From Symsagittifera roscoffensis (lineage: Eukaryota > Xenacoelomorpha > Acoela > Convolutidae), in NCBI RefSeq assembly GCF_963678635.1, contig NC_087067.1, forward strand, positions 23,693,547-23,753,546: a stretch of 60,000 nucleotides of DNA. Reading direction: 5' to 3'. The notes under the pieces are model-generated. The model was not told the origin of the DNA. It searched no databases and saw only the letters and a list, made by a program, of their open reading frames with translations. Below, piece by piece: positions 21,850 through 34,500 of the stretch (positions within the stretch are counted from its first letter, which is position 1; the number at the start of each line of letters is the position of its first letter). Made by a program: the position numbers and the translations under genes.

Positions 21850-23839
21850 AAATCATTATCAGAAAAACAGTTAGAAAAAAATCCTTTTTCTTTAAAAACA
21901 GAAAAGACGAAGTAATGTCAATTTATTTAATGTGAAGACATTTATTTAGATCGTGTGGTTTTTTTCAGGAAAAAACTGGAAAGGTACAAGAAAACCAACC
22001 TTTAAGACGATATTTCGTTTTCTCTGAAACAAAAAAGAAACATCGATTTTCTGAAAAAAATCAATCAATTATTTGGTCTCTTCTAGTGTGTTTAAAAACG
22101 TGAAAAACAATTGGCTTCCATTGAGTGCGGACCTTTTTTGAAATGAGATAGGTTGAAAATTTTGTTGGAAGGCTTTGTATGTTTTCAAGAGAACTCCAAG
22201 GCAGAATAATAAAAGTGGATATTGGAATTTAATGATTTGATTGCCACAAAGCATAGCCAGCAAACAGTTAGAAGAACTGCTTTTTTGCACTGTCTGTTGG
22301 CTATCTTTCATGGGTATTAGATCGTTAATTGTCAATCTTCACAGTCTATTTTTTTTCTTGTGAAACTGGATAAGTTCGCAGCATGAAACTGGATACTTTG
22401 TCGCCTTAGCCACGACGCGAAAAAGTTTCTTAGTTTTCTTTTCTTTTATTTCCACGCAGGCGAAGTAATTTTGCCAAAATCGTTTTTCAATAAACAGAAA
22501 GATAAATAATGATCATATAACGTGTCTAGCAGCAAAGAACTTTGCACACCTTCTGTCCAATAACAGAAGGATTAACGAGCTATTGGCTTTCTGAGTTCAA
22601 TCGCAAAAGTTTAATTAAATGCTGGTTAACTGTTTAGTGAAACTCTGGGGTTTTAAAAGTTGGTATGTTCTTTTTTTATTAATTTAACCGCGCTTCGAAA
22701 ACTTTATATCTAATAATGCGCGGCAAATTATTACAAATCAAAATCGTTGCAAATAGTCATATTTATTTCCTACAGCGACTCAAAATTGAATAGTTAATAC
22801 TTGATACTGACAATACAAAACTTTTTTACGAAAAAAAATTTTCGCTAGCAACTGAACGGCAGTCTGAATTTTCAGGGTTTTGCCCTGATATACGAGTAAT
22901 CTAGTAAGTTTTTACTAGGAAGAGAAATTTTCTTGATTTCAATTTCAAAATAAATTTTGCGTTTTTTAAAAATTGTTTTAAGAAACATTTTTTTGTCGGT
23001 TCTAAAAAGACATACTATTAGTTGCAAAATGAAAAACAATAACTTACAAAAGTCATAATATCAATTGATCAAACTTTTCAAAAATTTCTTGAGAAAATCA
23101 ATCAAAATGGGTTTCCAAAAATGGGTAAAGTAAATTTACGTTAACAAACAATTACTATTAACTGTCAACTTTGCAATCACAATTCAAAAATTTTAAATTA
23201 GTTCAAAAATAGTTTCAACGTTTTTCTAAGGTTATTAAACAAATGAAAAAAGCAATGGCGACATCCGTTCTTACTACCTGTAAAATATCAATAAATTAAA
23301 TTCTGTTATTTTTGTCCAACAATTTTTCCCCTCGACGTCATTGAATTTTGTCCCGGTTTCTTGTTCATTTCCTTAGATCAACAAAACAGTGATTGCAAGC
23401 AATTTAATTTTCAAAATTTTATTTGGTTGCCAAGTTGGCACTTAAAAAAGAATAAAATCAGGGTTCAAATTAAGCACAAGCCTGAAAAATTTATACTTGA
23501 CGGAGGACTTGAATAAAAAAATTGACTTGATTGCAGAAGGAGTGATTCAGAAAAAAGTTTTAAAAAAACAAAATATACATTTTTTAGAAATTCACTTACC
23601 TTTTTTTGATTGCTGTTGTCTAAAACTCTGGTTCAAAATTTTAATTTTTTTCACGTAGGAGAACAAATTGTTGTTTTGGATTGGTTATCCTGAAATCCGA
23701 AAGAATGTGAAATAAAATTTGGTTGTGCTTGATCCACAAGCAAACAGAATTCAAAAACAAAACTGCTCGCATTAGAAAAAAAACACTGAGTTTTCCTACG
23801 GTCCCTAAAAAATTCAAAAAACTAGTCATCTTTTAAGAA
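21850..23839. other. No supported gene; one minus-strand hairpin module
   Basis: The minus strand at 22873-22887 reads CAGGGCAAAACCCTG, preceded by ACTCGTATAT and followed by a diverged form of the GAATGTTCYGACT phrase (AAAATTCAGACTG), the same module as at 4201 and 24300. A minus-strand frame at 22069-22335 has no recognisable domain. Confidence 0.4.
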
Positions 23840-24290
23840 ATTTAAATTTGATGAAATTTCTTCAAAAAAAAAAAAAATTTCCAAGAATATTCCCCGCACA
23901 CGATATATGAAGATACGAAGTAATTAAAGTAATTAAGTGTCTAGCAAAGTTTCATTAGCTTCGAGATGTCTCAAATCAAATTGTGGCAGTTTTTTGCCGG
24001 GTTACATTGCCGCTTTACAAAGAGCCAAATTTATCGCGCGTTTATTGTCCCAAGTTAGCCATAGTTTGTAAACCACCATAGCTTTGCGAAAAATTATAGG
24101 TCAAATATATCTATGAGTTTCAGACTTCAGTACTTTTCAGGCGGTAATAAAAAAATCATTCAAAGTGAAATAGTTAAAAAGTCGACTTTTAACTGAAGCA
24201 AAAAAATCAGCCAAAAACCACTAGCCCAAATAATCCATTCTCTTTTCTAAAATCGGAACACAAAACGAGGCCAAGGTAAAAGTATATCAA
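23840..24290 (+). repeat. Dispersed repeat, about 450 bp, copy 2 of 2
   Basis: This is the partner of 4299-4760 (shared landmarks listed there). It ends with AAAATCGGAACA near 24253 and is followed at 24297-24340 by the hairpin/GAATGTTCTGACT module, which in the other copy sits on the opposite side. The two are therefore either separate elements that insert near each other or parts of one rearranged element. Confidence 0.5.
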
Positions 24291-24296
24291 ACAAGA

Positions 24297-24340
24297 CTGC
24301 TCGTATATGAGGCAAAGCCTTGAATGTTCTGACTAACTCT
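24297..24340 (+). repeat. Short hairpin plus GAATGTTCTGACT motif, copy
   Basis: AGGC-aaa-GCCT (24310-24320) forms a short stem between CTGCTCGTATATG and TGAATGTTCTGACT. The stem sequence differs from those of the other copies while staying self-complementary. Confidence 0.5.
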
Positions 24341-24889
24341 CAACTGGTCTCGAGATGAATTGTTTTTTTTGTACTGTCAACATTAAGTACTAATTTTTGT
24401 GTCGTAAGCGGAAGTAATGTGACAAATTAGTTGGCCTCAATTCAATTCAGAATGGTTAGGGCGGCAGCAAAAATTGCAAATCATAAACAGTTGTCAAATT
24501 TTTCTAAGTACTAAACACCGCTTGGTAACAGTACATTATAATTCCTATGCTTCCAAGTTTTTTTGTGAAATTGGTCGTAAAAAAACCACACCAAGCATAT
24601 ATAATCTTCATTTTGTTCAAAAATTTGTACAGTTTTTTTCTTAACATGTGAAAAGAATTGCGCAATTCTGTCTACCAATAAGGGAAAAAGATTGAAATTA
24701 CTCAATTTATACCCATCGGCGAACACGTGGTCGATTTAAAAAAGTAGTTTTTGCGATAACTTCATGATTATCGATTTACTGAACATTTGTAAAGTTAAAT
24801 TAGAATGCTCAAAAAGTTTTGACGAAATTTTTAAAATAAACGGTAACTATAAAAACTAATTATAAATTGAGAAGTCTCTTAAAACACCT
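24341..24889. other. No supported feature
   Basis: A+T-rich sequence; the minus-strand frame at 24511-24726 lacks domain-like composition. Confidence 0.4.
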
Positions 24890-25086
24890 CCAACCACCCC
24901 CCCCCCCCCCCACCCCCCAAGTCCATTTAGGGGAGGATGTTAACTTGGTTCTGAGTTCGAACTTTCAGCCAATCAGAATAGAGCATTTTACATGCACCGC
25001 TAAGTAGATTTAATTAAAATGAACGCTGGGGTGGAGGATCTTAACTTGGTCTATTTGGGGGGGGGGGGGGAGGATGTTCACTTGAT
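24890..25086. repeat. Poly-C and poly-G tracts with a repeated GGAGGATSTTNACTTG unit
   Basis: A C-run of about 15 followed by ACCCCCCAAG (24895-24921) and a G-run of about 14 (25056-25070) flank three copies of a unit reading GGAGGATSTTNACTTG (about 24932, 25034 and 25070). The G-run could fold as a quadruplex and could pair with the C-run. Confidence 0.5.
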
Positions 25087-25149
25087 CCCTTAAATGGAAT
25101 GGATACATTGGAATGCAGGAATGGAGTACATAAGATACATCATGATGTT

Positions 25150-25382
25150 CATATTCATAGTCCTTTGGTACTACTTTAGAATATCCAATTTTGGCTGACC
25201 GACACTAAAATTTTTCTAAAGGCGCCTTTGGCGCCAATTGATACAAAATTTTAAGGGGGAGCCGCGCCAAAAACCGCAAATTTTGGTTCAAATTTTTCCA
25301 AAAGTACCCAAAAACCAGTTTTTTGTCCTGGTTTTTCAACCCCGCGCCCCTCCCCCTCGAGAAAATCCTGGATCCGCCCCTG
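25150..25382 (-). mobile_element. hAT-type MITE, truncated copy
   Basis: The minus strand starts at 25382 with CAGGGGCGGATCCAGGATTT, the terminal sequence of a widespread hAT-like MITE group, followed by CTCGAGGGGGAGGGGCG. It keeps the internal phrases GGCGCC-AAAGGCGCC and AGAAAAATTTTAGTG shared with the 30.7-kb copy and GGATATTCTAAAGTAGTAC shared with the 37.7-kb copy. The other end is lost near 25150, so no target duplication can be tested. Confidence 0.7.
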
Positions 25383-25385
25383 CCC

Positions 25386-26571
25386 ACGACAACAAATTTT
25401 TGACTAACTCTAGTCATAATTTGGATTGAACCTTACTCAATAAGCTGCTCAAAATAACGCTAAAATGCTATTTCAATTAGACATGGAGTTCAGTCTCCTC
25501 TGCAAATATCCGTGCAAGTTAGTCAAAAAATAGAAAACGTCAAACCAGTTTTACCCGGCACTGAAAATGGTTTTTTTAAAATCCAAACCAAAGAGTTTAG
25601 TATAAAATAATACTCGATTTACTGAAAGTTTCACTTCTGGTGCTTGATTTGTTAAAAAATTCATCAGTTCCCGCAATAACTTCACTCTTTCGAGAACCAA
25701 AATTCGTTTTTAATTTTTATCATGCATATTGAGTTGGGATTCATAACATTGCAAAGCGCCATTTTTAATACAAGAGCGGTATTCAAACCAACATGTTTGT
25801 AAATCAGAACTTGCCTGAAAGCTCATTTGAAGGCTTAAGCAGTTTTTCAACCGTTAAATGAATTGCAATAATTGATGACCTGTAAATGGTACCAATGAAG
25901 CATTTCAAATCTATTTTTTAGGGATACCTAACCCACAAAGTTTCAAGTAGACTTTTTTTTATCAAATCAGCATTCTAAATCAGCATATTGGGTTCAGTAA
26001 AATCCCCATCAAAAATTAACACTTAAGTTACTTTTGTTGATATCGTTTTGGTTTCGTGATTTGGTCAGTTTTTTTCTTGACTCTGCTCAGCTTTTTTCAA
26101 ATCCAGCACCTGGTGCGGTGAACTAGAAAAAAGTACCTAGTCTAGTACACGTAGTATCGTTTTCTCTCGAACAACTAGAGAACAAATTAAAATTACTAAC
26201 TTTAAACTCTTTACTAGGCGGCTGTCCAACTTTCTTGCGTTTATTGCTCCGACTTTAAAGCTTTTTGACGCTGCCTTGCTCACATTTTACAACGTTTACC
26301 ATATGCTGTTAATTCTATAATACAGTTTATGCTAGTTAGAAGTCTTCAACCAAACTTGTTTTTGTACCAACCGCTGAAATAAAGACTCTTTGAATAATTA
26401 TCAGCAGATTGCGTTTTAGCTTGTAGACTTTAAATGCAGTCTTTAATGTTTGTGTGAAACTAAATAATCATTGTTGAGTTTGTTTAATTTAAATACAGAA
26501 TCCAAAAACATACGATTGTCATTAATAAAACTTTGAAAAAAGGCGATATCGTAAATCATAACTATAAAAAA
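25386..26571. other. No supported gene; upstream region of the tetraspanin
   Basis: A+T-rich. It presumably includes the promoter and 5' UTR of the gene starting at 26572, but no TATA box or initiator stands out enough to annotate. Confidence 0.35.
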
Positions 26572-28252
26572 ATGGTGAATCTTTCGTGTTCCGAGCAGTT
26601 TCTGCGTCTCTTCGTTTTTATATTCAATGTCGCGTTCTTCATCTTCGGAGTTCTTCTGATAGCGGTCGGAGCATACGCAATTGCGACTGTGCAGGACTTC
26701 TCGGAGTTCGACGTGGATTCCGTCAAGAGTGTATCGGGTAAGCTACGGGACAAAGGAAAGAATCTCCTTTGGAGTTTTGGGGCAGATAGTTGGGGGCAGT
26801 TGGTTGTTAAAAGCTTTAGTTTTCCAGTCAATCAATTTTCGGCCTATTGGAAAGGGCTTAAGTTTTTACTTTCTAAAGTTGGGGTGGGGGAGGGGCGTTT
26901 GAATTGTTTATTTCAACTAAAGCACAAGTGAAAGTATTCAATTCTATTGATAATAAGATACTGAGAATGAGCATTGATAATCCCTTCTCATTCAGAGAGA
27001 CGGGCAACCTCGTGCTCAAATAGTGTTCAGTCAGTATAGTTCAAAAAATGGTCAAACATTTTGGGCATTTTGAAGAACTTTGATTGGTTGAAATCGAAAT
27101 CCCTTAGTCATAGTAGCGTTCGGACATGCTTATTTAAGGCGTATCCCTATTCGTGAAAAAGAAGCACAGTTCCTTTGAGTGGGCGGGGTACCATCTTAAC
27201 CGTGTTCCCCGATATCGTAGTGTTCAGATAAAACAAGCCATAATTGATAAAATTTCAAGATAACTCAACTTTAAAAAAACCCGGAAAATTATTTTAGCTA
27301 AATTAATACTTTTTGAGAAAAATTTCTAACAACTTGAGTGTTTCAGGAGTATTCATTGCATGTGGTGTGATAATCTTCCTGATTGGTCTGTTGGGATGTT
27401 GTGGGGCGTTCCAGAAGAGTCACTGGCTGATGTATGCTTATTCAGTGGCCATACTCATCATGCTGATCCTGCAGCTGGCCTTAGGAGTGTACACTCTGGT
27501 TGAAAGGGACCACGTGGCCGATGTGCTCACTGACAGCATGCAGAGTACTATGAAAAAATACGACACAGACTCCACTACTGCTAAGTGAGTACAACCCAAA
27601 TATAACCAAATGGCACGCAAAAAAACTTAGGAAAAATTACCTTAGAAATATGCTTTTATAAATGTAAACAATAATTATAATGATAATCAAAATAAATTTA
27701 TTTTAAGGCTGTTTGTTCAAATATTCAGCATGAAAAACGCCACAGGAATGCTAGACTTGTCGTGTGACAGCTCTTCATCATAAAATGATGTACACATGTA
27801 TAACATCTCAAACTTATTCTTTCGGTTACACTTTATGTTCTGGATCATTCGGATCATATAAAAAAATTGTGAGGTAACTGCTGAGCTATTTTGCTATTCA
27901 AGAATCATAATCAACTTTTTCAACCTTTGTCAGAGCATGGGACAAAGTCCAGGAAGACCTGGACTGCTGTGGATACGATGGACCCGCCTCCTGGAATGTG
28001 ACCTTCGAAGACGGCAGCACGGTGCCAGATTCTTGCTGCAAGACAGTAACAAATGGCTGTGGTAACGCGGTCGGCTACCACAGCAATGACATCTTCACAA
28101 AAGATTGCAAGACCCAGGTCGAAGATGCGCTGGCAGACAGCATGCTGGTTCGAGGACTATGCGCTATTATATTCGCACTTCTGCAGCTCCTCGGAGTCCT
28201 GGCCGGCTGTTGTCTCGGAAACGCTTTCCGAGAATACGAGAGGGTCGAATAG
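26572..28252 (+). CDS. Tetraspanin, three coding exons, 240 aa
   Basis: Exons 26572-26737, 27347-27584 and 27934-28252 join in phase (1, then 2) across GTAAGC...TTTCAG and GTGAGT...TGTCAG introns. The ATG at 26572 lies in AAAAAATGG. Tetraspanins are four-pass membrane proteins that organise receptors and adhesion molecules into microdomains. The features are present: TM1 (about residues 11-37), TM2 (about 54-78) ending in GLLGCCGAF, TM3 (about 83-108), a large extracellular loop with CCGY, PDSCCK and two further Cys (six-Cys type), and TM4 (about 207-230), then a short tail NAFREYERVE. The small loop is short, as usual. The first intron carries stops in frame, so read-through is not coding. 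The subtype (CD9-, CD63- or CD151-like) cannot be settled by eye. It converges on WDR33. Confidence 0.93.
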
Positions 28253-28286
28253 TCGTCATATCGACTATTTAGAAAAAATGAACTCA

Positions 28287-28292
28287 AATAAA
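28287..28292 (+). terminator. AATAAA polyadenylation signal of the tetraspanin gene
   Basis: AATAAA lies 35 bases after the tetraspanin stop codon. A second AATAAA at 28451-28456 is an alternative with a longer 3' UTR. Confidence 0.5.
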
Positions 28293-28459
28293 TACTGAAT
28301 GCTAGATATATACACGAATAGTAGGACACTCTACCTAGGAAACAGCTGTTTAACATCAACCTTAACGGCTTTTCCTTGTATTTTTGTATTTTAGACTGAC
28401 TCATCTGACTCTTAACTGAAATGTTTATGAATTGACTTTCACTTTAGCTTAATAAAGGA

Positions 28460-30719
28460 AGGATTGGATTGTTTGAAGTTCTAACTTTTATTTTTTTTTA
28501 AGATTACGCGACTTAATTTATCCGTAGCAACCCATTCTACTCTATTCCAATAGTGTATGACAAAAGGACAAAATGGATTAGGGTACACTGTTATGTTACC
28601 CATTTGTCCATTATGTGTTGATTTGAGCAGTTGAGAGCTATCGGTTATCAATATATTGTCTCCAGTTTTATTACAGCCTGTCCAAATTTTCTTCACGAAT
28701 GCGAGCAATTAAGTTTTTTCACAGTTTTCGAGTTTTTTTTTTCAAAATTTTCACAGTTTTCAAGTTAAACTAATTTAAGAAAAGTGAATCATTATAAATT
28801 TCGTTATTCTACTGGGAAATCTGAAAACCTACTTTTTAACAGAAGAATTTGAATTGAACTAAAAAAAACATATCTACCGAAGTGCATTCATAAATGCACT
28901 AATATATATGAATCCACTTCTCTAGTTATTAGAGCATATAACATTTTTTCTAGAAAAAAAGCAAACAAAAAAACATCATGAACTATATAAGTGAAAACCA
29001 CTTCATTTGCTGTTCAAAGAGAAAAGAATTTTCTGACTATTGTTATCATCGCAAAAAGTTTTGGCTGAATGACGAAGTTGCGCTTGCAATTGCAAGCAAA
29101 ACTCCGAGCAAAACGACGGATTTGTAGCTAACTATATGAACAATAGACTTTTTCACTTCAAGATTCTATTATGGCATTTTATTGATAAAACAAAAAACTA
29201 ACCCAAACATAGCCAACTGACAGTTGGGAAAGAGTAATGAACACAAAGAAACAAAAAAAAACCCTTTTCAAAAACCTTCAACTATTAAATGTCGAAGAAA
29301 AAAACGGATGGCCTCAAAGCTCTTTGATTTTTTGGAACAATTTATAATGGACAATTTTTTGTTAAAATTAACCCAATTTGAGAAAACTGGATCAATAGGT
29401 AAAACTTTTATTTCGCTGTTAACTCTGATCATTAATTTCCATTTTCCGAAATAAGGTCGATCATGTTTTTCGTGATCTTTACAATTTTGCTGTTCGGTAG
29501 TGGAGTCTGCCTTCCTTTTAGCCATGGAAACGCACAGAACTTAAAAGAAATCACAAGTCAAACCTCGAAAAATCAAAATTGAGCGTGAACAAATTTTTCT
29601 GAAAAAAAAAAAACAAAAAAAATCAACAGGACCGATATAAGATTACTCACACCGTTCCTTACTCTTAATTTATAAAAAATGAATCAAGTAGGTAAATGTT
29701 GCTTGGGAATCTGAAAATTGGAGTCAATGTTTGAAACTTAAGGTAACACTTTTTTGCTTTCGCTTTTGAAGAACGTAATTGGACTTTCATTTAGGAAAAA
29801 AATCAAACTGCCAAAAATCACATTTGAGCGTGAACAGCTTGCTTTTAAGACCTTTTCCAAGAATAACGATAAACTATAATAGTCAAAATAATTAGGTTTC
29901 TTCACTTCGTTTCTTCTTTGATTAAATAATTAAAATCCCTTCTTCTCCAAGTTCTTAGTGAATTTAACTGTAATATTTTCCTCTTCTGGCACACATTAAT
30001 GAGATCAAATAGCTTTAGTTCTATTAAGATTGTCTAAGGGCTGAATTGAATCACCACCTAAATCACTCGTTAAAAAAACTAGTTAAAATTGATCATCTTG
30101 CGAATTCTTAAACCCACATAAAATTGCGAGAAATAATCGAAGTTGAAATATCTTTTAACATTTGAGGCCAAAAGAGAACAATATTTTGGAGATGAAATTT
30201 TAAAAATTCAAAAGCGTTTATTGATATCCTCAGAGTTGATTGTAATTTGGCGGTGGATAATCTGATATAAATTGAACACAGAAATTGTGTCCACAAGAAA
30301 CCACGCAGATTGGAGATTCAACTCGGAATACAACACAAGTGTTTACTTGGATTAAAAAACCGATCTTTTTCGAAGGTAAAATGATTCACCCGCAGAATAT
30401 GAAACGTTCTCAAAACAGATAATTGGGAAACACAAAGGTCGTCCAGTACATATCAAAAAAAATTAAGTGAAAATTATTCGCTGGATTTAAGTCTGAATAG
30501 CCAAAAATACAAACCAGTTCATCTCTACACTGCTGCAATTTCTTTGCTTTTTATTTGGAATCCAAACTACGATCAAAAAATCTTTGGTATGATACCATAC
30601 TCGCCCACAACTAGAAGTACCTCATATTGACTGGAAAAAAAACAACGTACGCTATAGTTCCTTCCAGACACTTTATGGCGTGGTCGGAACAATAACAGAC
30701 GCGATATTTTCATCGCATT
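28460..30719. other. Intergenic region without a supported gene
   Basis: Mostly A+T-rich. It contains one copy of repeat family R2 (29376-29525) and short frames without domain-like composition (28481-28708 minus, 29224-29454 plus, 30108-30296 minus). Confidence 0.4.
29376..29525 (+). repeat. Dispersed repeat family R2, copy
   Basis: AACCCAATTTGAGAAAACTG is followed by a GTCGATCATGTTTTTCGTG, then TTTTGCTGTTCGGTAGTGGA and GTCTGCCTTCCTTTTA. The 35.6-kb copy matches at GATCAAGTTTTTCGTGATCT and TTTTGCTGTTCGATGGTGAA. Partial copies lie at 32480-32570 and 34430-34525. The short frames inside are not shared. Confidence 0.6.
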
Positions 30720-31048
30720 CAGCGGCGGATCTAGGATTTTCTCGAGGGAGGGGGCGGATTTTCAAAAAAAATCGCAACTTTCGTCCATCTTTTTTTAGGT
30801 CGACCAAATTGATTTTCAGTGCTCTTCCAAATCACTATGAAGACACCATTTTGACCAAGTTTTGAGCGCCACAGGCATGTTTTTGAAAACTATACTGAAA
30901 ACCAATATATACTGCGTAGTATATATTGGCGCCCAAGGCTACTTTAGAAAAATTTTAGTGTCCGCCAACCAAAAATGGATATCGGCAGGGGTTCGAACCC
31001 CTGAAAGGGGGTATCCGCCAACGCCCCGGCCCCCGAAATCCGCTACTG
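30720..31048 (+). mobile_element. hAT-type MITE, 329 bp
   Basis: It begins CAGCGGCGGATCTAGGATTT and ends AAATCCGCTACTG, inverted termini of the hAT type. The flanking octamers ATCGCATT and ATTACATT match at 6 of 8 positions, an aged 8-bp target duplication. Internally it shares GGTCGACCAAATTGATTTT and AAAAATGGATATC with the 37.7-kb copy. It has no coding capacity. The TTCGAACCCCTGA inside resembles a pol III B box but is part of a local palindrome. Confidence 0.75.
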
Positions 31049-31302
31049 ATTACATTGATTATTATTCCAAAATATCTGTATGGCTTTACCTGTTACAGAA
31101 AATTAAAGGATCATATTATTCATCAAAAACAAAGCCGGCCAACCTATGATCAATTTTGTAAAAGGGAATTTTCTTTGGGACGCTATTAAAAATAAATTGA
31201 AGCTGTGAAATTATTTTCAAGCTCGGAAGAACTAATTTGAAAAAGAAGCTCAGAGAGCCAAACAACCACCCAAAAAATAAGCATCAATATATTTTAGAAC
31301 TT

Positions 31303-31308
31303 TTTATT
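31303..31308 (-). terminator. AATAAA signal downstream of WDR33
   Basis: On the minus strand AATAAA occurs about 290 bases after the WDR33 stop codon at 31595. It is a reasonable polyadenylation signal, chosen by position only. Confidence 0.4.
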
Positions 31309-31594
31309 GAAAAAAAAAAAGACAACACATTTCACAGATTCATTAATGCTGAAACATTAATTGCACTTTTCAAACTAATCATTGAGTACATCTTTCCTCC
31401 TTTTGTATACTCCTTTTTTCAAACCAATGTATACTCCAAGTTTAAAAACGGCCCCAACTTTCTGACACTTCATATTCAACGAAAAACTAGTGGCAAAATA
31501 AATTCGGGATACAAAACTGTCACAACGCAAGATAATCAATCTCATTAATAATTTATAACAAGTCATTTCAGAACAAGTTTTCGCATATAACCAT

Positions 31595-34500
31595 TCACGA
31601 GTACCAATTCAGACCCCCTTTTCCCGACGGACCTCGGGGCGGGGGAGCTCTCTGGGGTACATTTGGTCTAACTGGAGGGGGCACCTGGATCATATGAGGA
31701 GGTCTCATATGAGGCCCATTTCCATTGGGTTCAGGGAATCTATTAGCCTGTGGATGTGGCACTGGACCTCTTTCGTTCGGTCGACGCATAATCACAGGAG
31801 GCGGTATGTTTGGATTCCTGTAATCAATGTCACTTCCCGGGTGGTGTCCCCTTTGATCAGGTGGCGGGGGTCGCCCTCTAAAATCGGTGTCTCTATATAT
31901 AGGTGGTCCATCGTCATGTCTCTCCATCGGATGATACTCCCGGTCTCTCAAGGGCGGCGGAGGCCTGTTGTCGCGATAACCATTATTGTTGTACGGCTCA
32001 CGATCCCTAATGTCCCGTCGGTCGTCTCGATCTCGGGCTTGTGGCGGATCGTCGGGAAACCTTCGTTCGTAGAAGCGAGCGTCTCTGTCTTGGAATCGTT
32101 CCCGATCGAAGTCTCGGTTGTTTCTATCATCATAATCAAACTCCTCGCGATCTCGAAATCCTCCGCGACTCAATGGGTTCCGTCTACTATTGCTATTTGA
32201 CTGCCAAGGCGGTGGTGCCTCATGATTAAGAATTGGCTCTTTTCTGTCGTAGAAGTGCATATCGCCGTCATAAGTCGGCACATTCCGATCATCGTACTCT
32301 TCTCGCAACAAATCCGGTCTCTGATACGAGTTCCACATAATTTTGAACCTAAAAATAAGTTAAATTTCAACAATTAACCAGTTATAACATGGCCAGCAGG
32401 GGTTCAACATTCGAAGAACAAATATATCAAATTAGTAAAGCATTTTCAATTTCATATATTTTTTTTGCGATTGACGCTCTTTTCATAAAACTAACCCTTT
32501 TAGAGAAAACTGGGGCAATTCATACTTTGTTTATTGCGCTGGGAATTCTCAAAATCAAAGTCGATATTTAAAACAAATTCATCCACGTTTTCTGCGCCAT
32601 TTGCGCTTCGAATTTGAATTAAACTCAATGAAAATCATATTTGATCGGGAACTAATTTTGTGACTTTTTCTTGGGCTGAGTATAATTTGAGCGGGAACTA
32701 ATTTTGTGACTTTTTCTTGGGCCGAGTCATTGACACTGAATCACGTACCCGCAGATACAATTTTTTGAACTAATTTTATGGGTTCCAGACTGATAGTATG
32801 AAACATTTCTATCGCGTCGCAAAGGACTTGGTTCGAACTTCTTCGAAGCCTCTCAGTTCAGAGAATGGGGCAGGGCTGTCATATTGTTAACAAAAACGTT
32901 TTTAACACGTTATGTATGTTTTAAAAAAAACACGCTTAAAACAAAATTGAATTTTTAATCACTCATCGAGTTGTTTAAAGAGAAAATCCAGCTCTCCAGC
33001 CTTCTCGACGACCAAAGAAATTCGGAGTTTTCCATAAGAGACCAAGAGTTGAGAAACACTGCTCCAATCCAGCATTGGATGAGATAGCATTGGCCTAGTC
33101 GAGTAATTTTTTCGATGAAATATGAAAAAAGGACTGCATTCGAAATGGAAGCTCAAAATGTTAAAACATGTTAAATATAGATCTGTTAATAACACCTTGT
33201 TAAAAACATGACAACCCTAGAATGGGAGTTAGAGAACCAACATAATCCGTGACAGTTCTTGAAGTTTCATAAGTATTTCCCAACCCATGAATACATCCAA
33301 AAATGCACGTTCACCTAATCGGAGACACTACAGCTTTGCAACCCGGCAAAGAGCCTAAGAGCTCGGTTGTTACTCTTTTCCCATTAGAGTAAATGAAATA
33401 TAGAGCATAATTTTGAATGATGTGTGACCTGGGGTCGATTCGCTTGTCGCCCCGTCTGATTTTCTCCTCTCCCATTCCGAACATGTCCAGACTGAACTGG
33501 GGCGGCATGTATCTCTTCCTGCGTTCTTTCGGGATGGCTGCTGTCTCCTCCGGATTAAGAGCTGGAATTGTAGTGTCCACTTCTTGATACTCCACCTCTT
33601 CTACAACACGTCACGTTTTTTCATGAAAAGCAGTAGTTGAAGAAAAAACAACGTTTTTTACTTGGCTGTTATCCTTCGTCGTTTCGTTATCCTACAACTC
33701 TGCAACAATACCCCCCTCCAAAAAACTAGCGTGATCACTTCTTCTTGAAAAAAAACACGATTAATCTCACTTCGTTGATTAATTCTTGAGAATTAATTGT
33801 GTACTATTATTTCTAGCCAGTTGAGTCATTTTACATTGAGATACATGATAGCACATCACATAGAGCAACAACAGTACACACACATACGCACCGATGTCCT
33901 GGTCATGTTGAACTGCCCTCGGATCTGGTTCCAGGTTGGCCATCAGCTCCTCCGTCTCCAACTCCTCGTCCAGTTTCAGGTTGTACTTGTCCCTCATCCG
34001 GTCTCCCGGGTTGTTTCTGGTCCAGAACTTGGTGGCGAAATCGTTGGATGCAGACGCCACTATGTGTCCTAAAGGGTGCCACTTCACATCCCAAATGATG
34101 CCATCGTGTGCGTTTTCTATCCCTCCAACCTGTTTATCCAAACTAAAACACGCAAATTTCAAACATTTATCTGAAATAAACTCACCCTTGCACTTCTTAA
34201 CGCCCAAAAATTTCAAAAAAATGAACATGCGATTTTTGAACGGAGAAAATTTTTGACAAGTAATCTGAGAAAATTGGGCGGCCTAAAAATTCAGTAACTG
34301 CCAGGATGCGAATTATAGCAACACACAGTATTAGTTTATAAAACGCGGCTGTTCGAATCACCTCGAAAACTTGAATGTTCTGACTGCTCTTTGAATTTAC
34401 TCAAAGAAAAATTAAAATTTCTTTGATATAACTAGCCCAGATTGAGAAAACACTGTTCAGCTGGGAATTTTAAAAATTAAAATCCATTTTCGAAACTACA

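Noticed and set aside
26738-26931. Continuation of tetraspanin exon 1 as a 120-residue read-through product
   Set aside because: The GTAAGC donor at 26738 joins in phase to the exon encoding TM2; the read-through sequence lacks TM2-like features.
30990-31020. GGGGTTCGAACCCC as a pol III B box or tRNA T arm
   Set aside because: It is a local palindrome inside a hAT MITE, with no A box or other tRNA arms.
31694-32200. 168-codon plus-strand frame rich in Arg, Val and Ile
   Set aside because: It is the antisense shadow of the WDR33 last exon, whose repeated RD/RE codons keep the opposite strand open.
33797-34256. Plus-strand frames of 91 and 106 codons
   Set aside because: They lie antisense to WDR33 exon 8, which is strongly supported by WD40 similarity and phase.
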